Notes under the pieces: generated by a model
What the model was told of the DNA's origin: nothing
Database searches by the model: none
The model's input: only the letters and a program-made list of their open reading frames with translations
Made by a program: the position numbers and the translations under genes
Origin: Bacillus kexueae
GTDB taxonomy: Bacteria > Bacillota > Bacilli > Bacillales > Aeribacillaceae
Direction of reading: 5' to 3'
Length of the DNA: 64,000 nt
Assembly: GCF_022809095.1 (NCBI RefSeq)
Contig: NZ_JALAZE010000002.1
Span: 248,001-312,000, forward strand
Shown here: positions 19,994 to 30,234 of the stretch, one piece after another
Layout of the letters: every line of letters starts with the position of its first letter
Position numbering within the stretch: position 1 is the first letter of the stretch

Positions 19994-22630
19994 ATGAGTG
20001 AACATACAATGTCCACGAAGTACGATCCGAATGCAGTTGAAAAGGATCGATATCAATTTTGGCTAGAAGGAAAGTTTTTTGAAGCAAAAGATGATGAAAG
20101 TAAGGAGCCTTATACAATTGTAATTCCACCTCCAAACGTGACAGGAAAGCTACACTTAGGACACGCGTGGGATACTACGCTTCAAGATATTTTAACGCGT
20201 ATGAAGCGTATGCAAGGTTATGATGTATTATGGCTTCCTGGAATGGACCATGCTGGAATTGCGACTCAGGCAAAAGTAGAAGCAAAGCTCCGTGAGGAAG
20301 GGAAATCTCGATACGATTTAGGTCGTGAGAAATTCTTAGAAGAGACATGGAAATGGAAAGAAGAATATGCAGGTCATATTCGTCAGCAATGGTCGAAGCT
20401 CGGTCTAGGTTTAGACTATTCGCGTGAGCGCTTCACGATGGATGAAGGACTTTCAAAAGCAGTGCGTGAAGTATTCGTCTCTTTATACAAAAAAGGACTT
20501 ATTTATCGTGGCGAATACATCATTAACTGGGACCCTGCGACAAAAACAGCTTTATCAGATATTGAAGTGATTTACAAAGATGTTCAAGGTGCCCTTTACC
20601 ATATGCGCTATCCGCTAGCAGACGGTTCAGGTCATATTGAGGTAGCGACAACTCGCCCTGAAACAATGCTTGGGGATACAGCCGTTGCAGTTCATCCAGA
20701 AGATGAGCGTTATAAGCATTTAATTGGTAAAATGGTGAAGTTGCCAATTACTGGTCGTGAAATTCCAATCGTTGGTGACGAATACGTTGATATGGAGTTT
20801 GGATCTGGTGCTGTTAAAATTACTCCTGCACACGATCCGAACGATTTTGAAATTGGAAACCGTCACAATTTAGCGCGCATTTTAGTAATGCATGAAGACG
20901 GGACAATGAATGAAAAAGCGGGCAAATACAACGGAATGGATCGTTTTGAATGCCGTAAGCAAATTGTGAAAGACTTACAAGAGGAAGGCATCTTATTTAA
21001 AATTGAAGAGCATATGCATTCTGTCGGTCATAGTGAGCGAAGCGGTGCAGTCGTTGAACCGTATTTATCAACACAATGGTTTGTTAAAATGCAGCCATTA
21101 GCGGATGCTGCTATTGAGCTTCAAAAATCAGAAGAGAAGGTTCAATTCGTCCCTGAACGATTTGAAAAAACGTACTTGCATTGGATGGAAAATATTCGTG
21201 ACTGGTGTATCTCTCGTCAGCTTTGGTGGGGCCATCGTATTCCAGCTTGGTACCATAAAGAAACAGGAGAGGTTTATGTAGATCACGAACCGCCAGCTGA
21301 TCTTGAAAATTGGGAGCAAGATTCAGACGTTCTTGATACATGGTTTAGTTCAGCATTATGGCCTTTTTCAACAATGGGGTGGCCAGATGTAGAGGCGGAA
21401 GATTATAAACGCTACTATCCAACAAACGTGTTAGTTACTGGTTATGACATTATTTTCTTCTGGGTATCGCGTATGATTTTCCAAGGCTTAGAATTCACTG
21501 GTAAACGTCCATTCGAAGACGTACTTATTCACGGACTTGTTCGTGATGCAGAGGGACGTAAAATGAGTAAGTCATTAGGAAACGGTGTCGATCCAATGGA
21601 GGTAATTGAGAAGTATGGTGCAGACTCACTTCGTTACTTCTTAGCGACTGGTAGCTCACCTGGTCAAGATTTACGTTTCAGCTTTGAAAAAGTAGAAGCA
21701 GTATGGAACTTTGCGAACAAAATTTGGAATGCCTCTCGATTTGCTTTAATGAACATGGATGGCTTAACGTATGAGGAAATCGATTTAACAGGTGAAAAAT
21801 CTGTTGCGGATAAATGGATTTTAACTCGCCTTCAAGAGACGATTGAAAGTGTAACGAAATTAGCCGATAAATATGAATTTGGTGAAGTTGGACGCGTTCT
21901 TTACAACTTCATTTGGGATGATTTCTGTGATTGGTATATTGAAATGGCGAAGTTGCCACTTTACGGAGAAGATGAAGCGCAAAAGAAAACGACGCGTTCA
22001 GTATTAGCGTATGTACTTGATCAAACAATGCGTCTTTTACATCCGTTTATGCCATTTATTACAGAGGAAATTTGGCAGAACCTTCCGCATAAAGGAGAGT
22101 CCATTACAGTAGCTGAATGGCCGAAAGTGCGTGAAGAGTTTATCTTCAGTGAAGCTGCGAACGAAATGAAATTACTTGTGGAAGTAATCCGTTCTGTTCG
22201 TAACATCCGAGCAGAAGTAAATACGCCAATGAGTAAGCAAATTCAAATTCATATCAAAGCAAATACGAATGAAACGAAAGAGCAGCTTGTTCGTAACGAA
22301 GATTACTTAGTTCGATTCTGTAATCCAAGTGACTTAGTGATTGATACAGATTTACAAGCTCCAGAAAAAGCGATGACGACTGTTGTTAGCGGTGCGGAAC
22401 TGTTCTTGCCGTTAGAAGGCTTAATTAATATTGACGAGGAAATTAAACGACTTGAAAAAGAGCTTGATAAATGGAATAAAGAAGTGGAACGTGTACAGAA
22501 GAAGTTATCAAACGAAGGCTTCTTAAAGAAAGCACCACAAAAAGTTGTGGATGAAGAACGTGCAAAAGAGAAGGACTATCTTGAAAAGCGTGAAGCGGTC
22601 TTAAAACGTATTTCAGAGTTAAAAGGGTAA
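19994..22630 (+). CDS. valS: Valyl-tRNA synthetase
   Basis: Charges tRNA(Val). 878 residues: class-I signature HIGH as KLHLGHAWD, the editing domain, KMSKS as [10 protein letters not shown], anticodon-binding domain and the C-terminal coiled-coil arm ([21 protein letters not shown] region). The start is the ATG at 19994 with GGGAGG upstream; the frame is open back into the T-box leader, which is not translated. Expression is expected to rise when valine is short. folC follows after a terminator. Confidence 0.97.
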   Translation: MSEHTMSTKYDPNAVEKDRYQFWLEGKFFEAKDDESKEPYTIVIPPPNVTGKLHLGHAWDTTLQDILTRMKRMQGYDVLWLPGMDHAGIATQAKVEAKLREEGKSRYDLGREKFLEETWKWKEEYAGHIRQQWSKLGLGLDYSRERFTMDEGLSKAVREVFVSLYKKGLIYRGEYIINWDPATKTALSDIEVIYKDVQGALYHMRYPLADGSGHIEVATTRPETMLGDTAVAVHPEDERYKHLIGKMVKLPITGREIPIVGDEYVDMEFGSGAVKITPAHDPNDFEIGNRHNLARILVMHEDGTMNEKAGKYNGMDRFECRKQIVKDLQEEGILFKIEEHMHSVGHSERSGAVVEPYLSTQWFVKMQPLADAAIELQKSEEKVQFVPERFEKTYLHWMENIRDWCISRQLWWGHRIPAWYHKETGEVYVDHEPPADLENWEQDSDVLDTWFSSALWPFSTMGWPDVEAEDYKRYYPTNVLVTGYDIIFFWVSRMIFQGLEFTGKRPFEDVLIHGLVRDAEGRKMSKSLGNGVDPMEVIEKYGADSLRYFLATGSSPGQDLRFSFEKVEAVWNFANKIWNASRFALMNMDGLTYEEIDLTGEKSVADKWILTRLQETIESVTKLADKYEFGEVGRVLYNFIWDDFCDWYIEMAKLPLYGEDEAQKKTTRSVLAYVLDQTMRLLHPFMPFITEEIWQNLPHKGESITVAEWPKVREEFIFSEAANEMKLLVEVIRSVRNIRAEVNTPMSKQIQIHIKANTNETKEQLVRNEDYLVRFCNPSDLVIDTDLQAPEKAMTTVVSGAELFLPLEGLINIDEEIKRLEKELDKWNKEVERVQKKLSNEGFLKKAPQKVVDEERAKEKDYLEKREAVLKRISELKG

Positions 22631-22634
22631 GATG

Positions 22635-22663
22635 AAAACTCGGGGCAATGGCTCCGAGTTTTT
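22635..22663 (+). terminator. Intrinsic terminator of valS
   Basis: AAAACTCGG pairs with CCGAGTTTTT around a short loop. Confidence 0.88.
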
Positions 22664-22688
22664 CATCATCATTTAGGAGGGGAGAAAA

Positions 22689-23972
22689 ATGTTTACAACT
22701 TTCCGTGAAGCAAACGAATGGTTACAATCCCGACTCAAATTTGGAATTAAGCCCGGTTTGGAACGAATGCATGTCATGATGGAATTGTTGAATCATCCTG
22801 AACGGCGTCCTAAATATATCCATGTTGCGGGTACGAATGGGAAAGGGTCAACGATTGCCTTTTTAAACGAAATATTGCAACAAGCTGGGTATGTAGTCGG
22901 CACATATACTTCTCCATCGTTAGAAACCATTCATGAACGCATCAGTGTAAATGGTGTGCCTATTTCGGATGAGGAATTTATTCATCTCGTAAATACGGTG
23001 AAGCCAGTTGCGGAAAAAGTAGAACAAACCGAGTTTGGAGCTCCGACGGAATTTGAAGTCATGACTGCAATGATGTTTGATTATTTTGGCCGGGTAAATA
23101 TTCCGGATGTTGTCTTGCTGGAAACTGGACTTGGTGGTACATACGACTCGACGAATATCATCTCTCCTCTCATTTCCATTATTACATCCATTGGTCACGA
23201 TCATATGGGGATATTAGGAGAGTCGTTAGAGGAGATTGCAAGCCAAAAAGCCGGGATTATCAAAAGTGGTGTTCCGGTTATGACAGCTGTACAAGCGTCA
23301 TCCTTGCTTTCAATTATTGAAAAAACAGCTGCTTCAAAGAAGGCGAGAGTATATTCGTTAAATAAACATTTTTCCATTTTAGAACAAAATGAACGTCTCA
23401 TCTTTCGCACTCCGTTCCATGAATATGAAAACGTGAAACTTGGATTATCTGGTACACACCAACGTAGCAACGCTATCCTAGCAGTGATGGCGGCCAACTA
23501 CTTAACCTTTTACTATTCGTTCCAAATAGAAAGGAAACATATTAAAGAAGGGCTTGAAAAAACGTTTTGGAAAGGACGTTTTGAACAAGTTTCTAAAGAT
23601 CCAACCATTGTGCTCGATGGAGCGCATAACGTAGAAGGGGTAACAGCATTAAAGGAAACCGTTAGACAATCTTATCCAAATCGTACGGTTCACGTCATAT
23701 TCTCGGCAATGAAAGATAAAGAAACGAAGGAAATGATAGATATTCTATCTTCATTTGCACATCGTATCATGTTTACATCCTTTGCAAATCCAAGAGCTAA
23801 ACAGGCGAAAGCTTTATATGATGAAGCGGATGTGAAATTAAAGTTTTACGAAGAAGATTGGGTGCAATCAATTGAGCGTATGAAGCAAACGCTCTCACAT
23901 GGAGATGTTTTGATTATAACGGGTTCACTTTACTTTATAGGAGAAGTCCGAAAGCTCTTTGTAAATAATTAG
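22689..23972 (+). CDS. folC: Folylpolyglutamate synthase / dihydrofolate synthase
   Basis: Adds glutamates to folates and, as a bifunctional enzyme, can make dihydrofolate from dihydropteroate. 427 residues of the Mur-ligase fold: P-loop GTNGKGSTIAFL, the Mg-binding loop LETGLGGTYDSTN, and the C-terminal segment VLDGAHNVEG. ATG with GGAGGGGAG upstream. It lies 58 bases after valS as in B. subtilis. Confidence 0.95.
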   Translation: MFTTFREANEWLQSRLKFGIKPGLERMHVMMELLNHPERRPKYIHVAGTNGKGSTIAFLNEILQQAGYVVGTYTSPSLETIHERISVNGVPISDEEFIHLVNTVKPVAEKVEQTEFGAPTEFEVMTAMMFDYFGRVNIPDVVLLETGLGGTYDSTNIISPLISIITSIGHDHMGILGESLEEIASQKAGIIKSGVPVMTAVQASSLLSIIEKTAASKKARVYSLNKHFSILEQNERLIFRTPFHEYENVKLGLSGTHQRSNAILAVMAANYLTFYYSFQIERKHIKEGLEKTFWKGRFEQVSKDPTIVLDGAHNVEGVTALKETVRQSYPNRTVHVIFSAMKDKETKEMIDILSSFAHRIMFTSFANPRAKQAKALYDEADVKLKFYEEDWVQSIERMKQTLSHGDVLIITGSLYFIGEVRKLFVNN

Positions 23973-24354
23973 AGGTTTATGAAAAGCTTAAATAATTTCG
24001 GACGTTTTGCAGGACTTACAAGGGTCGAGTTGCTTCATTTCCATAGCGTAAAACTGACTCTAAATCATGTAATAGATTAGGAATCAAAACAACAAACTTT
24101 AAAAAAGTACAAACATTGCATTTTTTGATTATGAGCAAAAACAAGCGGAGAAAAACGAGTTGATTTTCTCCGCTTTCTTTATATAAGGAGCGTATCAGAT
24201 AGCCCCGTTAAAATAAATACCAACATTGTGTTACATCCCACTTTTCCTGTCAAGATTTGTAGAAGAGTATGCTTTCCATTACGACAAATTTTTTAATTGC
24301 TTTATGGTAGCATAGAGGAAACAATGAGGGGTAACGCGTAAAGGTGGTGTCAAA
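23973..24354 (+). other. Gap between folC and spoIIB
   Basis: In B. subtilis the prepilin peptidase gene comC sits here. No remnant of it is readable; the stretch contains a terminator at 24143 and the AT-rich upstream region of spoIIB. Confidence 0.5.
24143..24180 (+). terminator. Intrinsic terminator after folC
   Basis: AAGCGGAGAAAA pairs with TTTTCTCCGCTT around an eight-base loop, followed by TCTTT. Confidence 0.85.
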
Positions 24355-25329
24355 TTGGACGAGCAAACGCCTAAAAAGGTAGTGATAAAATTTAACGGCG
24401 TCAATCACAAAGCGAAGTTTGACGAAAAAAAATCTCTTAATGAACGAAAGCCTAAGGTGAATGTTTCGAGCTGGGATGAGAAGCGGAGTGCTGAAAAAGA
24501 AATTGCTGCAGCAAAGGAAGAACGAGAGGAAGAAGATTTTTCTTGGGTATTGCCTGATGATCCGAAGGTTGTCATCAATGAGTCAAAAAAGAAGCGTAAA
24601 AACACTCCATCCACATACTTCGTTCCAGCAAAAAAGAAGTCAGATGGAATCAAAAAGCTTATTTCCATTATTTTTTTAGCGATGGTGATAGGAATAGGGT
24701 TTGGGTTTATCGCTCTACAATTTTTTTCAAAAGAGCCTTCACAGCTTGTCAATGGAACGGTTAATACAATGAACACAGAAAAGGCAGTAACTGAAAATGA
24801 AAGTTCCACTAATCCTTCTCCTAATACTACGATCGACGTACCTTTAGTAGTATTACAGGAAGGCATTTACTCGAAGGAGTCTGGAGCAGATTCCGTTGTT
24901 TCCGAGTTAAAAACTAGCGGTTATGCAGCAGGAAAATTTGCATCTGAAAAAGGTTTTTTTGTATTTATTGGTGTTGCCTCTTCATCAGAAGAGGGAAAGG
25001 CGTTAAAACAAGTGGTTCTAGATGAAGCCATACGTGAAGATGCTTATGACAAGTCAATATCCGTTGAGTTACAAGCGGATGAAGAATCGAGTCGTTTAAT
25101 TCAAGAATTGGCTGAGCTATCCGCTTCTGCCTTAAAGACGAAAAGTCCGATAAGTGATGAAAAACAAGCGGAAATTACTGAACTATTGAACGGAATAAAT
25201 GGACAACCAGAACCATTAAAAGAATCCGTTGAGCTATTGAAAAACGACAGTATTACAAAGGAACAACTATGGCAAGTTCAGCAAAAAATCCTTTCTTACC
25301 TATCTGAACACGGAAAACTACAAAATTAA
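24355..25329 (+). CDS. spoIIB: Stage II sporulation protein SpoIIB
   Basis: SpoIIB acts in septal peptidoglycan thinning and engulfment at the sporulation septum. 324 residues: a charged cytoplasmic N-terminus (KVVIKFNGVNHKAKFDE), one membrane segment at about residues 102-124 (LISIIFLAMVIGIGFGFIAL), and an external SPOR-like repeat domain (VVLQEGIYSKESGADSVVSEL ... FVFIGVASS). The start is TTG with AGGTGGTG upstream. The size matches B. subtilis SpoIIB (about 330). It lies just before maf. Confidence 0.88.
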   Translation: MDEQTPKKVVIKFNGVNHKAKFDEKKSLNERKPKVNVSSWDEKRSAEKEIAAAKEEREEEDFSWVLPDDPKVVINESKKKRKNTPSTYFVPAKKKSDGIKKLISIIFLAMVIGIGFGFIALQFFSKEPSQLVNGTVNTMNTEKAVTENESSTNPSPNTTIDVPLVVLQEGIYSKESGADSVVSELKTSGYAAGKFASEKGFFVFIGVASSSEEGKALKQVVLDEAIREDAYDKSISVELQADEESSRLIQELAELSASALKTKSPISDEKQAEITELLNGINGQPEPLKESVELLKNDSITKEQLWQVQQKILSYLSEHGKLQN

Positions 25330-25341
25330 ATTTTTCCCTAT

Positions 25342-25368
25342 ACTCAGGTAAACTGAGTCTTTTTTTTG
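25342..25368 (+). terminator. Intrinsic terminator of spoIIB
   Basis: ACTCAG-GTAAA-CTGAGT followed by a long T-run. Confidence 0.85.
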
Positions 25369-25551
25369 TAGTTATTTGTTATAATTATTTACCTTTTTTG
25401 AATGATAAAATTCGATTTTCCTACATTGTATAAAAATGACAACTTTGATAAGATACAAAGTACCAGACTGAGGATCCATCCTTATTCAAGTTTGGCGTCC
25501 TCTCTGTCTATGTTTCAAAGGATACGTCTAAAGAAAGAAGGGAGAAAGACT

Positions 25552-26124
25552 ATGTCAAAATTCATCCTTGCATCACAATCTCCTCGAAGAAAAGAACTGC
25601 TTGAGCGTCTACGTATTCCGTTTGACGTTAAGAGTAGTAACATAGAAGAAATCATACAACCAAATCAATCCCCTGAAGAAGTAGTTCAGTCACTTGCCTT
25701 TCAAAAAGCCTTACCTATTGCAAAAGAAAACAGAGATTGCTTTACCATTGGTGCTGATACGGTTGTCGTTTACGAACAGTCCATTCTTGGAAAACCAGCT
25801 TCAAGAGAAGAAGCAATTGAAACGCTCAGACAGTTATCAGGAAAGACCCACCAAGTTTTAACCGGGGTATCCATTCACCATAATGGAAAGCATTTAAATT
25901 TTTATGAACAAACAGATGTCACTTTTTATGATTTAACAATGAAAGAGATTGAAGCGTACATTGAAACGAATGAACCGTTTGATAAAGCGGGTTCTTACGG
26001 TATTCAAGGGTACGGATCCCTTTTTGTTAAAGAAATTAAAGGGGACTACTTCAATGTAGTTGGCTTACCTATTGCAGCGCTATACCGCGCGTTAATTGAA
26101 ATGAAGTTTCCTTTTGAATCATAG
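25552..26124 (+). CDS. maf: Nucleotide pyrophosphatase / septum inhibitor Maf
   Basis: Maf hydrolyses dTTP/UTP-like nucleotides and affects septum formation when overproduced. 190 residues with the signature FILASQSPRRKELLERL, the catalytic GADTVVVYE and KAGSYGIQGYG. I chose the ATG at 25552 with AGGGAG upstream; an open extension to 25402 has no family match. The next gene is radC, as in B. subtilis. Confidence 0.96.
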   Translation: MSKFILASQSPRRKELLERLRIPFDVKSSNIEEIIQPNQSPEEVVQSLAFQKALPIAKENRDCFTIGADTVVVYEQSILGKPASREEAIETLRQLSGKTHQVLTGVSIHHNGKHLNFYEQTDVTFYDLTMKEIEAYIETNEPFDKAGSYGIQGYGSLFVKEIKGDYFNVVGLPIAALYRALIEMKFPFES

Positions 26125-26187
26125 AAATTTGTTTATAAAAACTTATACCGGAAGGGGAAGTTACTAGAATCACAAGGAGGAACAAAT

Positions 26188-26877
26188 ATGAAAGTAGAAA
26201 CGTTGTCGATTCGTGACTTCCCAAAGGATGACCGTCCTCGTGAACGGATGATGAACGAAGGACCTGAAAGCTTATCCAATCATGAGTTACTTGCTATTTT
26301 ACTCCGAACAGGCACAAAAAATGAATCTGCCCTCCATCTTGCTAATAAACTTTTGAAGCAATTTGACGGGCTCCGCCTTTTGAAAGATGCAACAGTTGAA
26401 GAAATCACGAGTATCCAAGGAATTGGCCAAGCGAAGGCAGTACAAATAATGGCCGCTCTTGAACTTGGACGTCGAATCCATCAACTCACATATGAAGAAC
26501 GCTACGTAATTCGTTCGCCAAAAGACGCTGCTGACTATGTCATGGAGGAAATGCGCTTTTTAACTCAAGAACATTTCGTATGTATCTATCTAAATACGAA
26601 GAATCAAGTGCTTCAAAAGCGAACCGTATTTATTGGAAGTTTAAATGCATCCATTGTTCATCCACGTGAGGTGTTTAAATCCGCATTAAAGCGTTCGGCT
26701 GCGTCGTTAATATGTGTTCATAATCACCCATCAGGAGACCCGACTCCAAGCCGTGAAGACATTGAGGTGACAAGGCGCCTTGCCGAATGCGGAAAGCTAA
26801 TCGGAATTGAAATGCTGGACCATATTATCATCGGAGAACATAAGTTTGTCAGTTTAAAAGAGAAGGGATATTTATAA
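26188..26877 (+). CDS. radC: RadC family JAB1/MPN-domain protein
   Basis: 229 residues with helix-hairpin-helix-like motifs in the N-terminal half (SIQGIGQAKAVQI) and a C-terminal JAMM metalloprotease-type site HNHPSGDPTPSRED. The family was once thought to act in DNA repair; its true function is not settled. GGAGG upstream of ATG. Its last 33 codons are duplicated at 29285-29383, at the head of a 601-bp direct repeat. In B. subtilis mreB follows directly; here an 8-kb insert intervenes. Confidence 0.95.
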   Translation: MKVETLSIRDFPKDDRPRERMMNEGPESLSNHELLAILLRTGTKNESALHLANKLLKQFDGLRLLKDATVEEITSIQGIGQAKAVQIMAALELGRRIHQLTYEERYVIRSPKDAADYVMEEMRFLTQEHFVCIYLNTKNQVLQKRTVFIGSLNASIVHPREVFKSALKRSAASLICVHNHPSGDPTPSREDIEVTRRLAECGKLIGIEMLDHIIIGEHKFVSLKEKGYL

Positions 26878-27379
26878 GTTTAAAATCGGACCCATCCTCG
26901 TTGTAGGAGGGTCTTTGATTATGTGATAAGAAGTTTGTGAATTGTGAAAATCTAAGTTGTAAATTTTTTAGCGATCTCGTTGGAGTTTTCTTTCCAACCA
27001 GACTCATACTTATCTACAGCTACACATAAAGAAGGTTGGATGTTGAATTCCATGCTTGTCTTGATGGAGAATTTACTTTTCCTATAGGAATATATTTTTA
27101 TAGTTCCCTATAAAGGTAGGGTTGTGTATTATTTGTATTTTTAGAAAATGAAAAACCTAAAAATTTATGTATTATGACTGATTAAGGTAAAGGGTAAAAA
27201 TGCTGAAAAATGAAAAAAGGAGAGTACAGTGTGTTAGTAGTTGATGCAGGTTGTAGAGTAACTTATCCTTCCAATACCATTTGGAAAGGACAAACTTTAA
27301 GGTATGGGAGCAGAGGGACTTATGTTAAACAACTACAAGATATGTTGAACCAAGCTGGTTACAATGTAGGTAAAGCTGA
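26779..27379 (+). repeat. 601-bp direct repeat, copy A (radC tail to toxin-gene 5' end)
   Basis: Pairs with 29285-29885 at a constant offset of 2506 bases with no gaps. The first 530 bases differ at only about seven positions; the last 70 bases, inside the peptidoglycan-binding gene, diverge more. It contains the last 33 radC codons, its terminator, about 350 bases of intergenic DNA and the first 50 codons of the next gene. Confidence 0.93.
26888..26916 (+). terminator. Intrinsic terminator of radC
   Basis: GACCCATCCT pairs with AGGAGGGTC, followed by TTTGATT. The duplicated copy is at 29394-29422. Confidence 0.75.
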
Positions 27380-28632
27380 CGGAATATTCGGGAAGAAAAC
27401 TAAGAGTGCAGTTATGAGTTTTCAAAGAGCTAATCGCTTGGCACAAGATGGGATTGCTGGAAAGAACACTTATAATGCACTAATAAAAAATTTACAGAAC
27501 AAAGCAAAAGAACAAGCTCAAAAAAATGCTTCTAGTCAATGGTCTGGACAAACTCTTAGGTACGGCTCTAAAGGGAATGCAGTTAGAGAATTACAAACAA
27601 TGCTTAATAACGCTGGGTATAGCGTTGGGAAGGTAGATGGGATTTTTGGGAAGCAAACCTTGGAAGCGCTAAAAAAATTTCAAAAATCTAGAGGTTTAAA
27701 ACAAGATGGTATTGCAGGTGCGAATACTTACAACAATCTTAAAGCATATTAAAATTCAAGTTCCAATAATACTACTTCTGTATACTCGGCATGGAATGGT
27801 AAAATAACCTTAAAGCGTGGAATGAAAGGACAAGCCGTCAAAGATCTACAAAGTATGCTTAGAGTAGCAGGATACGGAAATATTGTCGGAGCTGCTGATG
27901 GTATATATGGTTCGAAAACAGAAGCCGCAGTCAAGGCATTTCAAAAAATCAAGGATTGAAAGTGGATGGGCTTGCTGGAAGTAATACATTTTCTAAGTTA
28001 GACAAAATGGTAAGAGATAAACTGATGTATTCATTAGATACATTTACCTCAACAAAGGAAACTTTAACAGCTTTAAAAATTAATAGTGGCATAATTGTAG
28101 AAAAAAATTCTTTGAAGGTAGAGATTATATATTTTTAAGAGTTAAGGATCTTAAAGGATTTTATGGAGAGGTGTTAAAAGGTGGTGTAGCTTATAATCTA
28201 ACTGATGGAGTAGCTGCTAGTGCTTCAATTGTAGAAGCAGGGTTTAAAAATGATCATATAAATGGAAGTGTTGTATTAGGGAATGCAACTTTAAATGCTT
28301 ACTATGGGAAGGAAAAAGTAGTGGGGGCGACGGCTTCAATACTTAAATTTGACGTTAAAAAGAGCTTTTCTATTAAAGGAATGGAAGTGGAATTAGGTGC
28401 TGACTTTTCCATTGCGTCAGTTGGAGGAGAACGTATGTTTAAACAAATAAAATATACACTAATAGCTTTTTCATTTATAGGTATTTCATATACAACATAT
28501 GGAACTTTCTTTGATGATAATAATTATTCCCTCGAACAAAAAATAATAAGGACGTTTATTTTCATTTTGTTTTTTATACTTGGACCTATAACTTTTTATA
28601 CATTAATTAGGTTCATAGAGAACAAATTCTAA
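27231..28632 (+). pseudogene. Broken polymorphic-toxin-like gene with three peptidoglycan-binding repeats
   Basis: The start is a GTG with AAAGGAGAG six bases upstream. Two complete PG_binding_1 repeats are read (LRYGSRGTYVKQLQ...DGIAGKNTYNAL and LRYGSKGNAVRELQ...DGIAGANTYNNL), then an in-frame TAA at 27750. Beyond it the same frame encodes a third repeat (LKRGMKGQAVKDLQ...), broken at about 27942 and again at about 28102 where adding one A to a poly-A run restores the frame (AFQKNQGLKVDGLAG; EKKFFEGRDYIFLRVKDLKG). The restored C-terminus, VLKGGVAYNLTDGVAASASI and on to ELGADFSIASVGG, has the alternating Gly/Ala/Ser strand pattern that precedes toxin tips in Bacillus polymorphic toxins. No signal peptide is visible. 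The end is fused in frame to a small membrane protein. Confidence 0.75.
28435..28632 (+). CDS. Small membrane protein, 65 aa, possible immunity protein
   Basis: An ATG with GGAGGA six bases upstream begins inside, and in frame with, the end of the broken toxin gene. It would encode MFKQIKYTLIAFSFIGISYT with two hydrophobic segments and no recognised family. The well-placed ribosome binding site suggests it was an independent gene, joined to the toxin frame by deletion of the toxin's own end. An immunity role is only an inference from position. Confidence 0.45.
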   Translation: MFKQIKYTLIAFSFIGISYTTYGTFFDDNNYSLEQKIIRTFIFILFFILGPITFYTLIRFIENKF

Positions 28633-28648
28633 AATAGGTGTATCAATA

Positions 28649-28954
28649 ATGGAGAACAATAAAGATGTTTTATCAGAATTATTCGATATTAGTAATTATA
28701 TTCCTCGAGAATGGGATATATTAACTTGTGAGGATGGTTCATTATTTTATCTGACAAATGGTAAACTTTTGGGTCCAACAGCATGGGTTTTAAAGGGGGC
28801 AACAATAGATTCTTCCAAAGTGGTTTTAAAGTATCAAGGATTCTCATTAAGACATGTTATTAATGAGATACATGACAATCATAAGATAATAATGGTTCAA
28901 AATGGTTTTTGGAAAGTTGTAAGGAGAATCATTAAAACAAACTTAAATATTTAA
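28649..28954 (+). CDS. Hypothetical protein, 101 aa, possible immunity protein
   Basis: Begins MENNKDVLSELFDISNYIPR, with AGGTG eight bases upstream. It is a soluble mixed protein with no recognised domain; the C-terminus is basic (VVRRIIKTNLNI). It follows the broken toxin gene and the small membrane protein and may be the immunity gene of that toxin. No homology is recognised. Confidence 0.5.
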   Translation: MENNKDVLSELFDISNYIPREWDILTCEDGSLFYLTNGKLLGPTAWVLKGATIDSSKVVLKYQGFSLRHVINEIHDNHKIIMVQNGFWKVVRRIIKTNLNI

Positions 28955-29164
28955 TAATCTGTAAAGGCTGGCTCTAAAATCTTTCTAATTTTGAAAAGAG
29001 TAAGCTCTTTATTTTTACAGCTTAGAACCCTTTTATATCATAGGTAAAATTACTTACCTATACCTTAAAACTAAATGTAGCATTTGATTAACATCTGTAG
29101 TTCTTTTCATATTATATATGGAACAAATTGGTTTACATATTTCAATAAACTATTAAGAAACTTT

Positions 29165-29383
29165 GAGAGAAAGCTATTATTAATCTTTATTACATTATTG
29201 TCATTTTTTCTCCCATCAAGGATTTTAGCTAGCGAATTTGATAGCTATATTATAAGAAATGTTTCACTAGGTGTAGATTATTATCTTGCCGAATGCGGAA
29301 AGCTAATCGGAATTGAAATGCTGGACCATATTATCATCGGAGAACATAAGTTTGTCAGTTTAAAAGAGAAGGGATATTTATAA
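29165..29383 (+). pseudogene. Truncated secreted-protein gene fused to the radC tail
   Basis: The frame reads [20 protein letters not shown] then [20 protein letters not shown], which aligns with the N-terminus of the intact protein at 30434 (KKHFILLFLCISFGLTSKAS then ANMLEEVIIRKVLLDVVYF). At 29285 it switches in frame into the last 33 residues of RadC. No proper start codon is found. It is a paralogue cut off by arrival of repeat copy B; the junction CTTGCCGAATG is shared with radC. Confidence 0.75.
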
Positions 29384-29885
29384 GTTTAAAATTGGACCCA
29401 TCCTCGTTGTAGGAGGGTCTTTAATTATGTGATAAGAAGTTTGTGAATTGTGAAAATCTAAGTTGTAAATTTTTTAGCAATCTCGTTGGAGTTTTCTTTC
29501 CAACCAGACTCATACTTATCTACAGCTACACATAAAGAAGGTTGGATGTTGAATTCCATACTTGTCTTGATGGAGAATTTACTTTTCCTATAGGAATATA
29601 TTTTTATAGTTCCCTATAAAGGTAGGGTTGTGTATTATTTGTATTTTTAGAAAATGAAAAACCTAAAAATTTATGTATTATGACTGATTAAGGTAAAGGG
29701 TAAAAATGCTAAAAAATGAAAAAAGGAGAGAACAGTGTGTTAGTAGTTGATGCAGGTTGTAGAGTAACGTATCCTTCCAATACCATTTGGAAAGGACAAA
29801 CTTTAAGGTATGGGAGCAAGGGAACTTATGTTAAACAACTTTAAGAAATGTTAAACCAAGTTGGATATAATGTGGGTAAAGCTGA
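29285..29885 (+). repeat. 601-bp direct repeat, copy B
   Basis: Second copy of 26779-27379, same orientation, offset 2506. Its left edge truncates another gene and its right edge is joined to a different C-terminal coding region (RNase A-like remnant). Confidence 0.93.
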
Positions 29886-30229
29886 ATTATTCTGAAGGAA
29901 AGGAGCATACGATTTCAAAACAAGTTTCTTGAAGTAACTCAGATCTTATTAAACGTATGCATTGAAAGAGAAATGATGTTTCAACCTATAGTAATAAAAC
30001 AACAGCTACAAATGTGAGAGGGTTAAAGCGAATGCTGAAAAAATTGCTAATTGGTTACTGAATTCAGATAGTAATATTTTAAAACTAAACTATAAATATA
30101 AGCATTCCGTCGGAAGAGGAATAAAAAAAGGAGCAAAATAGATTACAGTTTTAAGAAATACCTTTACTGACTTGGGATTCAAATTCGCCTTATGGTTTCT
30201 ACATCCTTACATCTAATCCAAAGTGGTGA
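29737..30229 (+). pseudogene. Decayed peptidoglycan-binding / bacterial RNase A-like (CdiA-CT) toxin
   Basis: It begins with the same N-terminus as the gene at 27231 (GTG start, LRYGSKGTYVKQL), then hits a TAA after about 35 codons. From 29894, in shifted frames and through two TGA codons, the reading EGKEHTISKQVS / SNSDLIKRMH / KRNDVSTYSNKTTATN / ANAEKIANWL / YKHSVGRGIKKGAK / ITVLRN / SPYGFYILTSNPKW follows the order of motifs of the bacterial CdiA C-terminal RNase A domain (GHTI-KHV, ...STF, ...IaxWL, ...GrxixxG, ...GfxilTxYP). At least three frame changes and three stops make it non-functional. The expected catalytic His of KHV is Gln here. The assignment is by motif memory and should be confirmed by profile search. 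Confidence 0.65.
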
Positions 30230-30234
30230 TTAGA

